DNA from: a virus
Reading direction: 5' to 3' (one strand)
Length of the DNA: 23,780 nt
Virus record (IMG/VR): IMGVR_UViG_3300009151_000392
Span: 1-23,780 of that record
Shown here: positions 1 through 9,321 of the stretch, in pieces
Numbering within the stretch: the first letter of the stretch is position 1
How the letters are laid out: the number at the start of each line of letters is the position of its first letter
Program-made: the position numbers and the translations under genes
Notes under the pieces: model-generated
Database searches by the model: none
What the model saw: the letters and a program-made list of their open reading frames with translations, nothing else
What the model was told of the DNA's origin: nothing

Positions 1-3000
1 TTAATGCTCCAGTTGTATTATTATATCCAGAAGCATATCCAAAAAATGAATTTACAGAAGCTATTGAATTAAAATATCCAGAATTAGTACCAGTAAATGT
101 ATTTTGATTTCCTGTTGTATGAAATTGCCCAGCACTTGTTCCAAAAAAAGCATTACTATTTCCAGTTGTAACTTTTCTTCCTGCATTTAATCCAATAAAG
201 GTATTAGATGTATCACTACTTGCCCTTACTTCTATATTGGATGTACCTGCACTATTTGCAAAAGTACTCGATGCAGAACTTGTACCAATACTCTTAATAC
301 TTAATACAACCGTACCGTCAAAATCAGTAGTTGGAGTTATAGTAAGTGCAGCAGTTGAACTTGCTTTCGGTCCTGTATTTCCTGTCGAAGTTATACCACT
401 TGTAGATGTACCACCATAAGCAATTGTAATTGAACCTGTAGTTCTACTTGTGATGGTATAAGTTATCTGATAATAGGTTCCTGATACCGCAGCTAAGGAA
501 GTAGTTAAAGGGGTTACATCTCCTGTGGTATGGGAATAACCTCCCACATTAAGGTTTGTTCCTGCCAAAGTCCAAGAAGTACCTGTACCTGTTACGGCAG
601 CAAGTTCTGAACCTAAAGGAGCAGTATCAGAAGCAGTAGTACCAATGAATTTATTTAATCCATTTATTGTAACTAAAGAACCATCATCTGTAATATTACT
701 GTTACCTATTGCAGTAGAAGATGTGAACTTAGCAACTGCGTTAGTTGTGCCACTTAAAGCATTTGCCTTATTATTAAACGTAGTCCAATCAGTACTTGAT
801 AGGTAACCACTAACAGATGTAGTTGCTACAGGAATAGATATAACCCCTGTAGTATTGGTATATACAATTGGAGATGTAGCTGATAAAGATGTTAGCGTTA
901 TATAGTTTGCACCATTAGTAAGTTGTGATGTATTAGTTGGGATTGTTATAACACCTGTTGTGCTATTATATGCCCCACTTCCTGCCGTGAAACTTAAAGA
1001 TGCCCTTGCTAAAGCATCTGTATATTGGGTAATTGTTGTTGCAATACTAATAGAACCATTACCATTTGTAATAGTAATTCCTGTACCTGCTGATAATGTA
1101 GCTTTAGATAAGGTATTACCACTTGAGTTACCGATTAATAGTTGCCCATCTGTATAAGTAGATTGCCCTGTACCGCCTCTATTGGGTTGAACTACGTTAC
1201 CATTCCAAGTAGCAGATGTAATACTACCTGCATAATCAAATGTATTTGTAGACCAAGATACGTTTGCGGGAGCCGCAAAATGCCTATCGTAACTTCCTGC
1301 CGCAGTAGTATTATCAATCAAAATAACTTCGCAATATCCACCCGAAGGAACAGATACTACTAACGTATTGCTATTGTTGTTGACTAATAAAGCTCCACTA
1401 CTCTGATTGTTGTTAAAAGAAAAAGTTGCTCCATTAGATAATGTTGTTGCATCAGGTAATTTAATTGTTTGCCCACCACTTCCGTTTACTACAATTTCGG
1501 GTGCAGATGCAACCGTTAAAACTACTTGAGTTCCCGAAGCAGTAATATTACTAAAAGCATTTAAGAAATTATTAGCACTTATATTATTTGTTCCTAAATT
1601 AACATTTCCTGATGCTCCTGTATAAGGTACATAAGTTGTTGTTGCAGAACTTGATGTTAAGTAACCCGCTCCATTAGTTAATTGATTGTTATTTGTAGGG
1701 ATTGTTATAACACCCGTTGTGTTATCGTATGCACCACTTCCTGCAACAAAACTTAATGAGGTTAAGGATATATAAGCCGAAGGATTTGTTGCGTTATAAG
1801 GAGTATACCCTAAAGCACTTATTACGTTAGCACTTGTAATAGAAGATATATAACCTGATGGATTCGAAGCGTTGTAGGGGGTATACGTTAACGCAGTTGT
1901 AACATCTGAACTTGATAGTACGATAGCACCAGTTCTTGTATTAAAGCTCGTTACACCGCCTATATAAGAAGGGATATTTAATATACCCGTAGCGTTGTCA
2001 TAAGTAGCTGCACCACTTGTTCCTGTAGTAGTTAGACTTATAGAAGTTCTAGCTCTTGCACTAGTAAAGTATAAATTTGTATTCTCAGGAACATTTGCAG
2101 TATTTAATGTGGCTAATGTTCCCGCTCCTGTGATGTATTGAGAGGACATCCCTGTTGTAGTAACAGTAAGTGTGCCCGAAGTAGTTACAGGAGAGTTTGA
2201 TACACTAAATGCACTTGGCATTGAAATACCTACACTTGTAACAGTACCTACGTTAGCAGTAGCACCTGAAGCAATACCATCTAACTTAGTCTTGTCAGAC
2301 GCAGTCATCGCTCCTGCACTACCTGAAGTAGCCGCAGCTAATGACAACGCTTGCGTAGAGATACTTAGTCCATTAGCAGTACCAATCGTTACAGGGTTAT
2401 GAAACCTTGAATCATTACCTTGAGCAAATGTATTTAAAGCAGTGCCAAACGTAGGAGAATAAGTAACAATGTTATCTGTGACAATAGGCAACAAAGCACT
2501 ATTCCCTGAAGCAAATGTTAATGTAGAGCCTAAAGGTATTGTATCAATATTTGTTCCATCCGATATAATAAATGAGTTACTACCTGAAACACTTAACGCA
2601 AAAGGTAACATCTTAGTAGCTTGGTAGCTATAAGTTCCTGCGTAAGGTTCTAATATGGACAACAACTCCCTTAGGATAGGTTCAGAGCCATCTTGAGTAG
2701 ATGTATTGTACCTTGCAATCAAATGAGAATATAAAGAGATTACTATATCATACTGATTACTTAGTATATTAAACTGAGTATCATTAGTTAATTTATAGGC
2801 ATCTATAATTGCTCTATAGCTATTAATCTTAGTAACCAACTCTAACTGACTTGGGCATTTCTTAATAGCAAAGGTGCTTGAGAAAGTTCTTGTATATAAG
2901 ATTGTTAGCCAAGAATTAGAGCTATGGGTATACGCTACAGAAACATTACTTGTAGGAGTGTAAACCCCCTCGTAATAATTAGTTGCTGAGATAACTCTAA

Positions 3001-3499
3001 TCGTATTGCTTACTGTAGATGTTATAGGAGCATTCCCCGATACCTCAGAAGTACTTGGAAAACTACTTGATAAAGTTCTTGTAAGCGTTCCTGTAAAGCT
3101 ACCAATAGGAGAGTAAGACGTAAGGTCTTTAAATACTACCTCGGGAATAATAACATCTGAGAAGTTAGTAATTCCATTAGTAGGTTCAATCCAATTAAAA
3201 TCAAATGTTCTTACTAATGGAGTCTGTCCATTACCTGCGTTATCTATAGCAGCAAAAGATATAACATAACTCCCTGTGATTACACTTCCATTTACATCTA
3301 CCTCACAAGGGATATCTATATAGTTGATTGATGTAGTAATATCAGGGGTGCTAAAGTCGGGTAGGTTTCTAACAACTCCATTAGGGAATTGTACTTTAAA
3401 GCACCCTTTATTGAAAGTAAACCCTGATGAGGTATTTGTTAAGCGGATAACTTTTGTTGAAACGCTTATTGTAAATTGTATATCGAATGTTACTGCCAT
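1..3499 (-). CDS. Giant phage tail fibre / receptor-binding protein, C-terminus beyond the window
   Basis: Reading the minus strand from the ATG at 3499 gives a frame with no stop for 1166 codons down to base 2, so the gene is cut by the left edge. The N-terminal ~300 residues (start MAVTFDIQFTISV) look like a unique virion-attachment part. Next come repeats typical of phage tail fibres: AGAMTASDKTKLDGIASGAT, FNTRTGAIVLSSSDV, two GYTPYNATNPSAYIS-like units, GGTGQSTYTDGQLLIGN and GYLSSTDWTTFNNK. The last visible part has TGNxNTFxGxxxG units resembling the YadA-head left-handed beta-roll. Ser, Thr, Gly, Asn and Ala dominate. It is the last late gene in view and follows a terminator-like hairpin at 3547-3581. 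The role, host-surface binding by a trimeric fibre, is inferred from repeats and position. A folding chaperone or peptidase domain, common at the C-terminus of such proteins, would lie off the left edge. Confidence 0.88.
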   Translation of the reverse strand, partial: MAVTFDIQFTISVSTKVIRLTNTSSGFTFNKGCFKVQFPNGVVRNLPDFSTPDITTSINYIDIPCEVDVNGSVITGSYVISFAAIDNAGNGQTPLVRTFDFNWIEPTNGITNFSDVIIPEVVFKDLTSYSPIGSFTGTLTRTLSSSFPSTSEVSGNAPITSTVSNTIRVISATNYYEGVYTPTSNVSVAYTHSSNSWLTILYTRTFSSTFAIKKCPSQLELVTKINSYRAIIDAYKLTNDTQFNILSNQYDIVISLYSHLIARYNTSTQDGSEPILRELLSILEPYAGTYSYQATKMLPFALSVSGSNSFIISDGTNIDTIPLGSTLTFASGNSALLPIVTDNIVTYSPTFGTALNTFAQGNDSRFHNPVTIGTANGLSISTQALSLAAATSGSAGAMTASDKTKLDGIASGATANVGTVTSVGISMPSAFSVSNSPVTTSGTLTVTTTGMSSQYITGAGTLATLNTANVPENTNLYFTSARARTSISLTTTGTSGAATYDNATGILNIPSYIGGVTSFNTRTGAIVLSSSDVTTALTYTPYNASNPSGYISSITSANVISALGYTPYNATNPSAYISLTSLSFVAGSGAYDNTTGVITIPTNNNQLTNGAGYLTSSSATTTYVPYTGASGNVNLGTNNISANNFLNAFSNITASGTQVVLTVASAPEIVVNGSGGQTIKLPDATTLSNGATFSFNNNQSSGALLVNNNSNTLVVSVPSGGYCEVILIDNTTAAGSYDRHFAAPANVSWSTNTFDYAGSITSATWNGNVVQPNRGGTGQSTYTDGQLLIGNSSGNTLSKATLSAGTGITITNGNGSISIATTITQYTDALARASLSFTAGSGAYNSTTGVITIPTNTSQLTNGANYITLTSLSATSPIVYTNTTGVISIPVATTSVSGYLSSTDWTTFNNKANALSGTTNAVAKFTSSTAIGNSNITDDGSLVTINGLNKFIGTTASDTAPLGSELAAVTGTGTSWTLAGTNLNVGGYSHTTGDVTPLTTSLAAVSGTYYQITYTITSRTTGSITIAYGGTSTSGITSTGNTGPKASSTAALTITPTTDFDGTVVLSIKSIGTSSASSTFANSAGTSNIEVRASSDTSNTFIGLNAGRKVTTGNSNAFFGTSAGQFHTTGNQNTFTGTNSGYFNSIASVNSFFGYASGYNNTTGAL

Positions 3500-3546
3500 A
3501 TCAAAGCCAAGTATAATTTGTGTAAATATACTATAATTTATTAACC

Positions 3547-3581
3547 TATAAAAAAAGAAAGGAGCTACAATATGCAGCCCC
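3547..3581 (-). terminator. Intrinsic terminator between the 271-aa gene and the tail fibre
   Basis: On the minus strand GGGGCUGCA (3581-3573) pairs with UGUAGCUCC (3569-3561) across a 3-base loop: nine pairs including two G-U wobbles, followed by a U-rich tract (3560-3547). On the plus strand the wobble positions become A-C mismatches, so the signal is specific to leftward transcription. A weaker hairpin with a U-run (AATCC/GGATT, 3615-3630) sits just upstream, at the stop codon of the preceding gene. Confidence 0.7.
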
Positions 3582-3629
3582 TTCTAATTAACCTAAACCA
3601 AACAAAAAAATGCCAATCCTGTGACGGAT

Positions 3630-4445
3630 TTAACCTAATCGGTTCTTGATAGCTTCTAGCTCATCTGGGGCATTCTCTTCTAGGTAGTCGGTTAATTCCT
3701 TTATGTAATTTTTATTAGGAGCTTTCTTATACTTCATTAACTCCTTCCCCGTCTCAGTCCAAGTAAATACTTGTGCATTAACATCATTCTTAATCACACC
3801 TTTTTTAATAGCTTCTTTGATCATTGTTTCTAAACTTAAAGAAGCTCTTTCAACAATATCCATAAACTCTTCGGGATTCTGCTCTGAGAAGTCCTCCAAT
3901 TGGTTACGAATCTCTTCAATTGTATCTGCATCAATTCCTAATGCCATTGCAACTTCTTTTGCTCTCTTGTCATCTAATTCTAAAGCTGTATTAACTGCTT
4001 TAACAATTAACTTCCGTAAAGTACGTTCTTCCATTGCATCTTTCTTAGTATCTACGCGATAAAAAAAAGCTTCTGCTTCTGTATTTCTATCTTTGTTAGA
4101 TTCATTAAAATTACACAATTCAATGAACTGATATATTTTTTGATGAAGAGGATTTTTCCCGTTTAGAAATAAATACCCTAAATTAACTGATGAAAATACA
4201 ATGTTTGCAAACTCTGCTGCTCCATTTATATCTTGTCGTTCAATAGCTGCAATATTTACAAATTCTCCTTTTTTCTTATCATAAATAATGTCTGTAGAAG
4301 GAATCTGCAATGCTGCCGGGACTAACCATTTCCCAAAATTATCTGGATCTTGCCTTACGTTCATTACTCGATACGTTGCACTTTCTTCGGGTTTTAACTT
4401 GCGAATTAATGTTTCGCTAAATTGATTAAAATCTGATGCTTTCAT
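3630..4445 (-). CDS. Conserved-looking structural-cluster protein of unknown function (271 aa)
   Basis: I do not recognise this protein. It lies between the major capsid gene and the tail fibre, each boundary marked by a terminator-like hairpin, so it may be dosed separately. The N-terminal ~120 residues are mixed alpha/beta (start MKASDFNQFSETLIRKL). The remainder is strongly helical and charged, with segments such as TLRKLIVKAVNTALELDDKR and a short acidic helical C-terminus (ELTDYLEENAPDELEAIKNR). There is no signal peptide or membrane segment. The position just downstream of the capsid gene is where head-tail connector, head-completion or decoration proteins often sit, but nothing in the sequence proves that. 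The start ATG at 4445 has the leader AAACGATAAAAAAATG, the A-rich type used throughout the window. Confidence 0.8.
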   Translation of the reverse strand: MKASDFNQFSETLIRKLKPEESATYRVMNVRQDPDNFGKWLVPAALQIPSTDIIYDKKKGEFVNIAAIERQDINGAAEFANIVFSSVNLGYLFLNGKNPLHQKIYQFIELCNFNESNKDRNTEAEAFFYRVDTKKDAMEERTLRKLIVKAVNTALELDDKRAKEVAMALGIDADTIEEIRNQLEDFSEQNPEEFMDIVERASLSLETMIKEAIKKGVIKNDVNAQVFTWTETGKELMKYKKAPNKNYIKELTDYLEENAPDELEAIKNRLG

Positions 4446-4480
4446 TTTTTTATCGTTTGGTTTTAAAATTATTTTTTTTT

Positions 4481-4514
4481 AAAAAAAAGGAGGGATTTTT
4501 AGCCCCCTCCCTTT
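4481..4514 (-). terminator. Strong intrinsic terminator after the major capsid gene
   Basis: The minus-strand RNA has GGAGGG (4510-4505), loop GGCUAAAAAU (4504-4495) and CCCUCC (4494-4489), followed by eight U residues (4488-4481). The preceding AAAG can extend the stem into the U-run. It lies about 20 bases after the capsid stop codon and would cap the abundant capsid transcript. The loop is identical to that of the hairpin at 14754-14779 on the other side of the genome. Confidence 0.85.
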
Positions 4515-4533
4515 AAACTATTCTTATCTAAAA

Positions 4534-5862
4534 TTAGATAGAATATTTCACAAAGTGCTCATTACCAACAGTTTCCAAACCTTCGATGCTGCTATAAACA
4601 ATATCAAGTGTGTCTGTATCACTAGTTGGAGTTGGGGCTAAACCACCAAGCATTTTTTCACGGAATCTTGAGTTGATACCATCAGCCATTTCTAAATAAC
4701 GCATTTGCATACGATCAATTTGTCCACCACCTTGCTCAACTTTAACCTTACCAGCAGGAACTAAATATGCCTCCTTAGAGAATACTGTAGCACCACCAAT
4801 AGAAGAAACTAAAGGATGAGACAATGCTTGTAAACGCTTCTTGTGAAGAGTACGTCCGTAAGCATATAAAGAAGAGATACCTAAACCAGTAGCAACTTCT
4901 TTGCTTCCGTTGAATGAACCGTAGCTAATACCACCGTTAACAAATTGATTCAATGCAGATATGTTAGTATCAAATTGGTTATCAAAGTCAGCGCCAGCCC
5001 ATAACAAATACTCAGAAGGGCAACGGTTAGCATCCATCAAACGAGATAAAGAAGCTAAGTCAGACAAAGCAATTGTACCAGCAGAAGCTACAGAAGAAGT
5101 AATACCACCTGCGTTTACGATAGTGTCACGCAATCCACGAGTTGTGTTAATAGCGTTACCATTAGCATCAGTCAAACCAGCTGACTCACGTCCAAATAAT
5201 ACTGAATAAAGAATATCCATTCTATGCTTCAAATAAGCATCATGTTGTTGCTTTAAGAAGTAGTAAGGTTTTCCTTTAAACTCAACTTCAACCTTAGAAC
5301 CGTAAGCAATATCTGTGATAGAAGTTTTAGTTTTGAAAATCTGCAACTTGTTTGAACGCTTAACCAAATCTGATTTACGCATTTGGTTAGAAGCAGTTCC
5401 TTCAGCGTATGCGTTAGAGAAGAAAGGGATCTTCTGAGCAACAGTAGTCGAAGGAATGATGTCAGCAGAGTTAACAGGTTTAACTGTTAAAGTAAAATCA
5501 GTAGCTGAATCAGCAGCTGATACATAACCAACGATACCGTTAGGGAATAAGATTAATTCTCCAACTAAAGGCTTAATTGAAGTGGATCCTGTAAATACAA
5601 TTGATGCAGAAGCGCCAGCAGAACCAGCAGTAGTTGCTGTCTTAACTGTAGCTGTAGCATACAAAAAGTTGTTCTGAACAGTAAAGTATTCAGTTTGAGC
5701 AGAAACTTTTGATTTTCCTGTCCAATCCAATATATCTAGCATAGACGCTTCTTCATCATAGATGTCAAGAACGTCTTTTAAAATTTCACGCTGTTCTAGC
5801 GTGTTTGTGAACGATACCGTTGATAAAAAGGTACGATCAATATTACCTGCTGCAATAGCCAT
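4534..5862 (-). CDS. Major capsid protein (probable HK97-fold)
   Basis: A 442-residue protein immediately downstream of portal and scaffold-like genes and followed by a strong terminator, the usual place and expression logic for the major head protein. Length, lack of cysteine clusters and mixed composition suit an HK97-fold capsid subunit. The N-terminal ~50 residues are helical and charged (EILKDVLDIYDEEASMLDIL), like an N-arm. Residues ~60-150 are Ala/Thr/Ser/Gly-rich strands. A Lys/Arg-rich segment at ~160-230 (RKSDLVKRSNKLQIFKT, KHRMDILYSVLFGRESAG) is followed by an alpha/beta core with GLRDTIVNAGGI and DFDNQFDTNISALNQFV. The leader before ATG 5862 contains AAAATTTTAGAAAAAATG. Identification rests on gene order and overall character rather than a diagnostic motif. 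It resembles capsid proteins of Bacteroidota podoviruses in general shape, but no family can be named from sight. Confidence 0.82.
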   Translation of the reverse strand: MAIAAGNIDRTFLSTVSFTNTLEQREILKDVLDIYDEEASMLDILDWTGKSKVSAQTEYFTVQNNFLYATATVKTATTAGSAGASASIVFTGSTSIKPLVGELILFPNGIVGYVSAADSATDFTLTVKPVNSADIIPSTTVAQKIPFFSNAYAEGTASNQMRKSDLVKRSNKLQIFKTKTSITDIAYGSKVEVEFKGKPYYFLKQQHDAYLKHRMDILYSVLFGRESAGLTDANGNAINTTRGLRDTIVNAGGITSSVASAGTIALSDLASLSRLMDANRCPSEYLLWAGADFDNQFDTNISALNQFVNGGISYGSFNGSKEVATGLGISSLYAYGRTLHKKRLQALSHPLVSSIGGATVFSKEAYLVPAGKVKVEQGGGQIDRMQMRYLEMADGINSRFREKMLGGLAPTPTSDTDTLDIVYSSIEGLETVGNEHFVKYSI

Positions 5863-5888
5863 TTTTTCTAAAATTTTAAAAGTAAAAA

Positions 5889-6989
5889 TTATTTTCTAAT
5901 AACTTTCATCTCCTTTAGAAAACCAATTTTATCATCATATGGATTGTCGGAACTTTCCACCTGAGGCATATCTTTTGATTTTAATTCCGGAGTTGCGTTT
6001 TTTAACTCCGATTCTATCATCTTTTTACCTAAAGATTTTCCGTGTTTAATTAATTCACTAATAAATAAAGTAGGGTTTTCTGCAAACGCTACTACCTTTG
6101 TCCATTTAGCCCAATCAACTTGTCCGTCTTTAGTAAAGGTTGACAAAAACTTAGCTTGATCTAATGCATAATCAACAACTTTATTAGAATCATCAATTTG
6201 AAAGTTAATACCTTCCCCATTTGCTTCAACTTTAATCAAGTTATTTTTTATTACATTTGAAATCCCACTTTGAACAATTTCTCGGCTTTTGCGCATATCT
6301 GCCTCTTGTTGTTCTGATGAAATTTCGGGTACTTCATTTGTAGGTTTGACAGATTCCAAAAATTCTTTTTGGTTTTCTTTAAGAGAAACCCTAAGCTTAT
6401 TCGCATCTCGCTTTAATAAAGCTTGGCCTATCTCAACGTCTTCATCGTCAAATGACTCCAAATTATATTTTTCAAGTTCCTTTTCAAATAAACGAGCTTG
6501 TGCTTTGGGGCTTAAATCAGAATTTTCTTTTTCAAAATTCATTTTTAAAACATCCACATCGGACACATTATCGTAATTTGTTTTGGTGGCTTCTAAAAAT
6601 GGCTGTAACGTCCCAAACTTCTCGTAGTAGTCTACAGCTTTTTTTATAAAGTCATCCTTGAATTTATACTCAACCTTCTCAGTATTTACTTCTTCTTTTT
6701 TTGAATCTGATTCATCAAATAATTCCGTATCGGATGTTTGATCTTCAGCATTAGTTTCAGTTTCAAAAGTTGTATTTTCTGATTCAGTATTTGTACTCTC
6801 GTTTAGTTGAGATCCATCTTCCTGAAGCTCATTATTTTCAATATTTTCAACACCTCCATTATCTTCAGAATTAATATCTTCCGCAATAACTTCCTGGGAA
6901 GTCTCTGTTGTTGTTGAATCTGTTGTTTCTTCAATTATAGTTTCACCTTTATTTAAAAGTTCATCTAAGTTTATTGGGCTTTCGCTCAT
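5889..6989 (-). CDS. Acidic scaffold-like head assembly protein
   Basis: A 366-residue protein between portal and major capsid genes, where phage scaffolds usually lie. The first ~110 residues are a low-complexity acidic tail dominated by Glu, Asp, Thr, Ser and Asn, with almost no hydrophobic residues. From ~110 onward it is predicted helical with alternating charges (for example KAQARLFEKELEKYNLESF). The extreme C-terminus is short and basic (FLKEMKVIRK), as in scaffolds whose C-terminal helix docks on the capsid subunit. No protease motif is evident. The expected role, inferred from context and composition, is nucleating procapsid assembly around the portal and then leaving before DNA packaging. 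A protease could instead be encoded elsewhere, with this acting purely as a minor head protein. Confidence 0.7.
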   Translation of the reverse strand: MSESPINLDELLNKGETIIEETTDSTTTETSQEVIAEDINSEDNGGVENIENNELQEDGSQLNESTNTESENTTFETETNAEDQTSDTELFDESDSKKEEVNTEKVEYKFKDDFIKKAVDYYEKFGTLQPFLEATKTNYDNVSDVDVLKMNFEKENSDLSPKAQARLFEKELEKYNLESFDDEDVEIGQALLKRDANKLRVSLKENQKEFLESVKPTNEVPEISSEQQEADMRKSREIVQSGISNVIKNNLIKVEANGEGINFQIDDSNKVVDYALDQAKFLSTFTKDGQVDWAKWTKVVAFAENPTLFISELIKHGKSLGKKMIESELKNATPELKSKDMPQVESSDNPYDDKIGFLKEMKVIRK

Positions 6990-7021
6990 GTTAATTATGT
7001 TTGGTTGTGCAAATCTATAAA

Positions 7022-9319
7022 TTATTTATTTAATTCTTTGTTTTTTTCTGAGCCTTTCTTTATTTGAGCAATATATTCCCTTGAAGATGCTTCTATCTGG
7101 CTCATATTAATCTTACCATTTATTACCATTTGTTGTATTTGTGCTTCTAATTGCAACTTGGTAGTAATAACTTGAGCTTCCAATTCTTTTTCTTTTTGAA
7201 TCAATTGCAATTTAGCTTGCGTCTCAACTTGAATAGTCTGTTGTTTTGCTTGTTCTGCTGCCATTGCTGACTGTTGCTGAACTTGCGCGTTTGCTTGTTG
7301 TAATTCTAAGCTTCTCTTTTGTGTTTCTTCTTGGTTCTTTCTAATCTTACTACCAAGTAATGCTTCAGCGTATTTTAGATTGCTAACATTTTCTAGCATC
7401 ATTGCGTCAGCCAAATTAATTTGTTGCGTTTGAATAGCTAAATCAATCCTTTGTGCAAATTTTTCTTTTTCATATTCGTTAGGTTTTTGTTGGATAACTA
7501 AACCACATTCATATGCAGAAACATTTGGATCTAATTTAAAGAAATTAACACTATTCGTTCCTAATGCCCTAGTAAAGCCTTCAATGGTTCCATTTACTGC
7601 GGCATCTTGAATTCTTAATGTTAACGAATAACACAACCTTTCTAATATTTTTCTTTCTGCTCTACGCAAGAAATCTAATGAATTATTAGTTGATTCAGAC
7701 GCATATTTTGCAACTCCTTTTAATGTTCTTGGATCCGGAGTAGATCCGTCAGTAATCTCATTAAATCCTAATATGTCGCGCAACAACTGAATATTGTTTG
7801 TAATTATTCCAAAATATTCTTGAGCTTCACTACCAATTCCATTATTTAATTCTTCAATAGGCTTATAATTACTAGCTTGCCCCTCTTCAGATAGTCTTCT
7901 ATAAACAAGGTTACCTGTTTGATTATACAAATCAATAATCTCCATGGGCTTTAATGCTTGCCCGCCTCTGCCTAATGGAACTCCTTCTAACGCACCAAGC
8001 TCAATCATTATACCCCTTGGCCTAGCTCTTAACATTACATTTTGTAATTTATACCAAGCCATTTGTATTTGATCGGCAATTGCCTTCATCTGATCTCCTA
8101 ATGAATAAGTACTCATTTGGTAAATATTAGGAGCAACTATATGATAAGATAATGAAGTGTCCGTCATTGATGACTTAGCGCGCTTCATATTTGTAGCTAA
8201 CTTGCAATCAAAGAATGCATCTGAATCAATAACCCACTTCCCTTGATAAACAACCTTATAATTAGTTTTCGTGTATTTCTTTTCTTTTTTTGCGTCTTTA
8301 ACTTTAGATGCCCTGCCAACAACAATGTTTCCTTTTGAATTAACTCTTTCTTCTAAAACTAAACTATTGGTAGAGTAAAATTCTAAATCCAATACGCGAA
8401 TTCTAAATCCATCATAATTTCTATTTTGATTAGAATTCATATTTCGAAGTAATCCGGGATTTCCTAATTTGTTAACATATTTCTCTGCTAACATTTCGTA
8501 TTCTGCTTCAGTAATTTGATCTCCAGCTAATTGTTTTAAATCAGAAATAGTTATTTCAATAACCTCTCCTATATACTGAACATCTTCAAAATGGGGATCA
8601 ATCGAATAAGATGTAACCATGTTAGATGGATTAACTCTTCTTATTTTAATATTGCCTTCTCCGTCAAAATATTCTTTGTAACCAGTGATACCTAAGTCGT
8701 GTAAATCCTCAATTGCTTGTTCTCTGATATTATCAAACTTATTAAGGTTCATAATTAATTCAAGAGCTTGTTCCATTTCAACTGCCATCCTATGCTTATA
8801 TGAATAATCCATATAAGTATCTAATTCCTTAATGCTTTCAGCATCAACTTCTGCATCTGGAATCATTGAAGGATCTAACCCTTGTTTTGCAAACTCTTCT
8901 TTTAATAAAATCTTTGCGGCATTCTGAGCATAAAATTCTTTTTTATCGTCTTGAGCTAATGGATCAATTGCATCTATTGAAATATTATAATCAGCTTTAA
9001 TTAATGTTGCTAATGCAATTCTTCTAAACTTTGGGATGATTGGAAGGATATCCCAGTTAATGTTAATCCAAGATTGATCTTCGTTAGCAGTCTGATTAGG
9101 TTGAAACAGTTTCTTATACCTTGTGATTGATTGTTTTCCCAACATATATAATTTTATCTCATGATATCTATCCCTCCCGTTATATAATTGATTAGGATAA
9201 TAAGTTGAGAAATCTGTCCACGCAGATTTTATATATTGAGAAATCCAAGACTTATCTTTCTTAGAATTTTCAACTAAGTGACTTGGAAAACCAAGGGTTT
9301 GTTTTACGTTATCTTCCAT
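7022..9319 (-). CDS. Portal protein
   Basis: A 765-residue protein separated by 2 bases from the large terminase gene upstream and 32 bases from the scaffold-like gene downstream, the standard terminase-portal-scaffold-capsid order. The N-terminal part (~1-200) is helical and rich in Trp/Tyr (WISQYIKSAWTDFSTYYPNQ). The middle contains beta-rich wing-like stretches (IKIRRVNPSNMVTSYSIDP), and residues ~400-560 contain the stem/crown-type segment with GDQMKAIADQIQMAWYKLQN and LRDILGFNEITDGSTPDPRT. From about residue 662 to the end is a long Gln/Ala/Glu/Lys-rich predicted coiled coil, an extension also seen in large portals of Bacteroidota podoviruses. Twelve copies would form the DNA gate at one capsid vertex. 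The assignment comes from order, length and architecture; no single catalytic motif exists for this family. Confidence 0.85.
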   Translation of the reverse strand: MEDNVKQTLGFPSHLVENSKKDKSWISQYIKSAWTDFSTYYPNQLYNGRDRYHEIKLYMLGKQSITRYKKLFQPNQTANEDQSWININWDILPIIPKFRRIALATLIKADYNISIDAIDPLAQDDKKEFYAQNAAKILLKEEFAKQGLDPSMIPDAEVDAESIKELDTYMDYSYKHRMAVEMEQALELIMNLNKFDNIREQAIEDLHDLGITGYKEYFDGEGNIKIRRVNPSNMVTSYSIDPHFEDVQYIGEVIEITISDLKQLAGDQITEAEYEMLAEKYVNKLGNPGLLRNMNSNQNRNYDGFRIRVLDLEFYSTNSLVLEERVNSKGNIVVGRASKVKDAKKEKKYTKTNYKVVYQGKWVIDSDAFFDCKLATNMKRAKSSMTDTSLSYHIVAPNIYQMSTYSLGDQMKAIADQIQMAWYKLQNVMLRARPRGIMIELGALEGVPLGRGGQALKPMEIIDLYNQTGNLVYRRLSEEGQASNYKPIEELNNGIGSEAQEYFGIITNNIQLLRDILGFNEITDGSTPDPRTLKGVAKYASESTNNSLDFLRRAERKILERLCYSLTLRIQDAAVNGTIEGFTRALGTNSVNFFKLDPNVSAYECGLVIQQKPNEYEKEKFAQRIDLAIQTQQINLADAMMLENVSNLKYAEALLGSKIRKNQEETQKRSLELQQANAQVQQQSAMAAEQAKQQTIQVETQAKLQLIQKEKELEAQVITTKLQLEAQIQQMVINGKINMSQIEASSREYIAQIKKGSEKNKELNK

Positions 9320-9321
9320 AA

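Noticed and set aside
237-3536. Rightward frames at 237-419, 960-1157, 1142-1363, 2172-2402 and 3324-3536
   Set aside because: They lie antisense to the continuous minus-strand tail-fibre frame, have low-complexity Val/Pro/Leu products caused by the fibre's Thr/Asn/Gly codons, and lack A-rich leaders.
5253-5441. Leftward 62-aa frame inside the capsid gene
   Set aside because: Out-of-frame shadow of the capsid protein with no coupled start.
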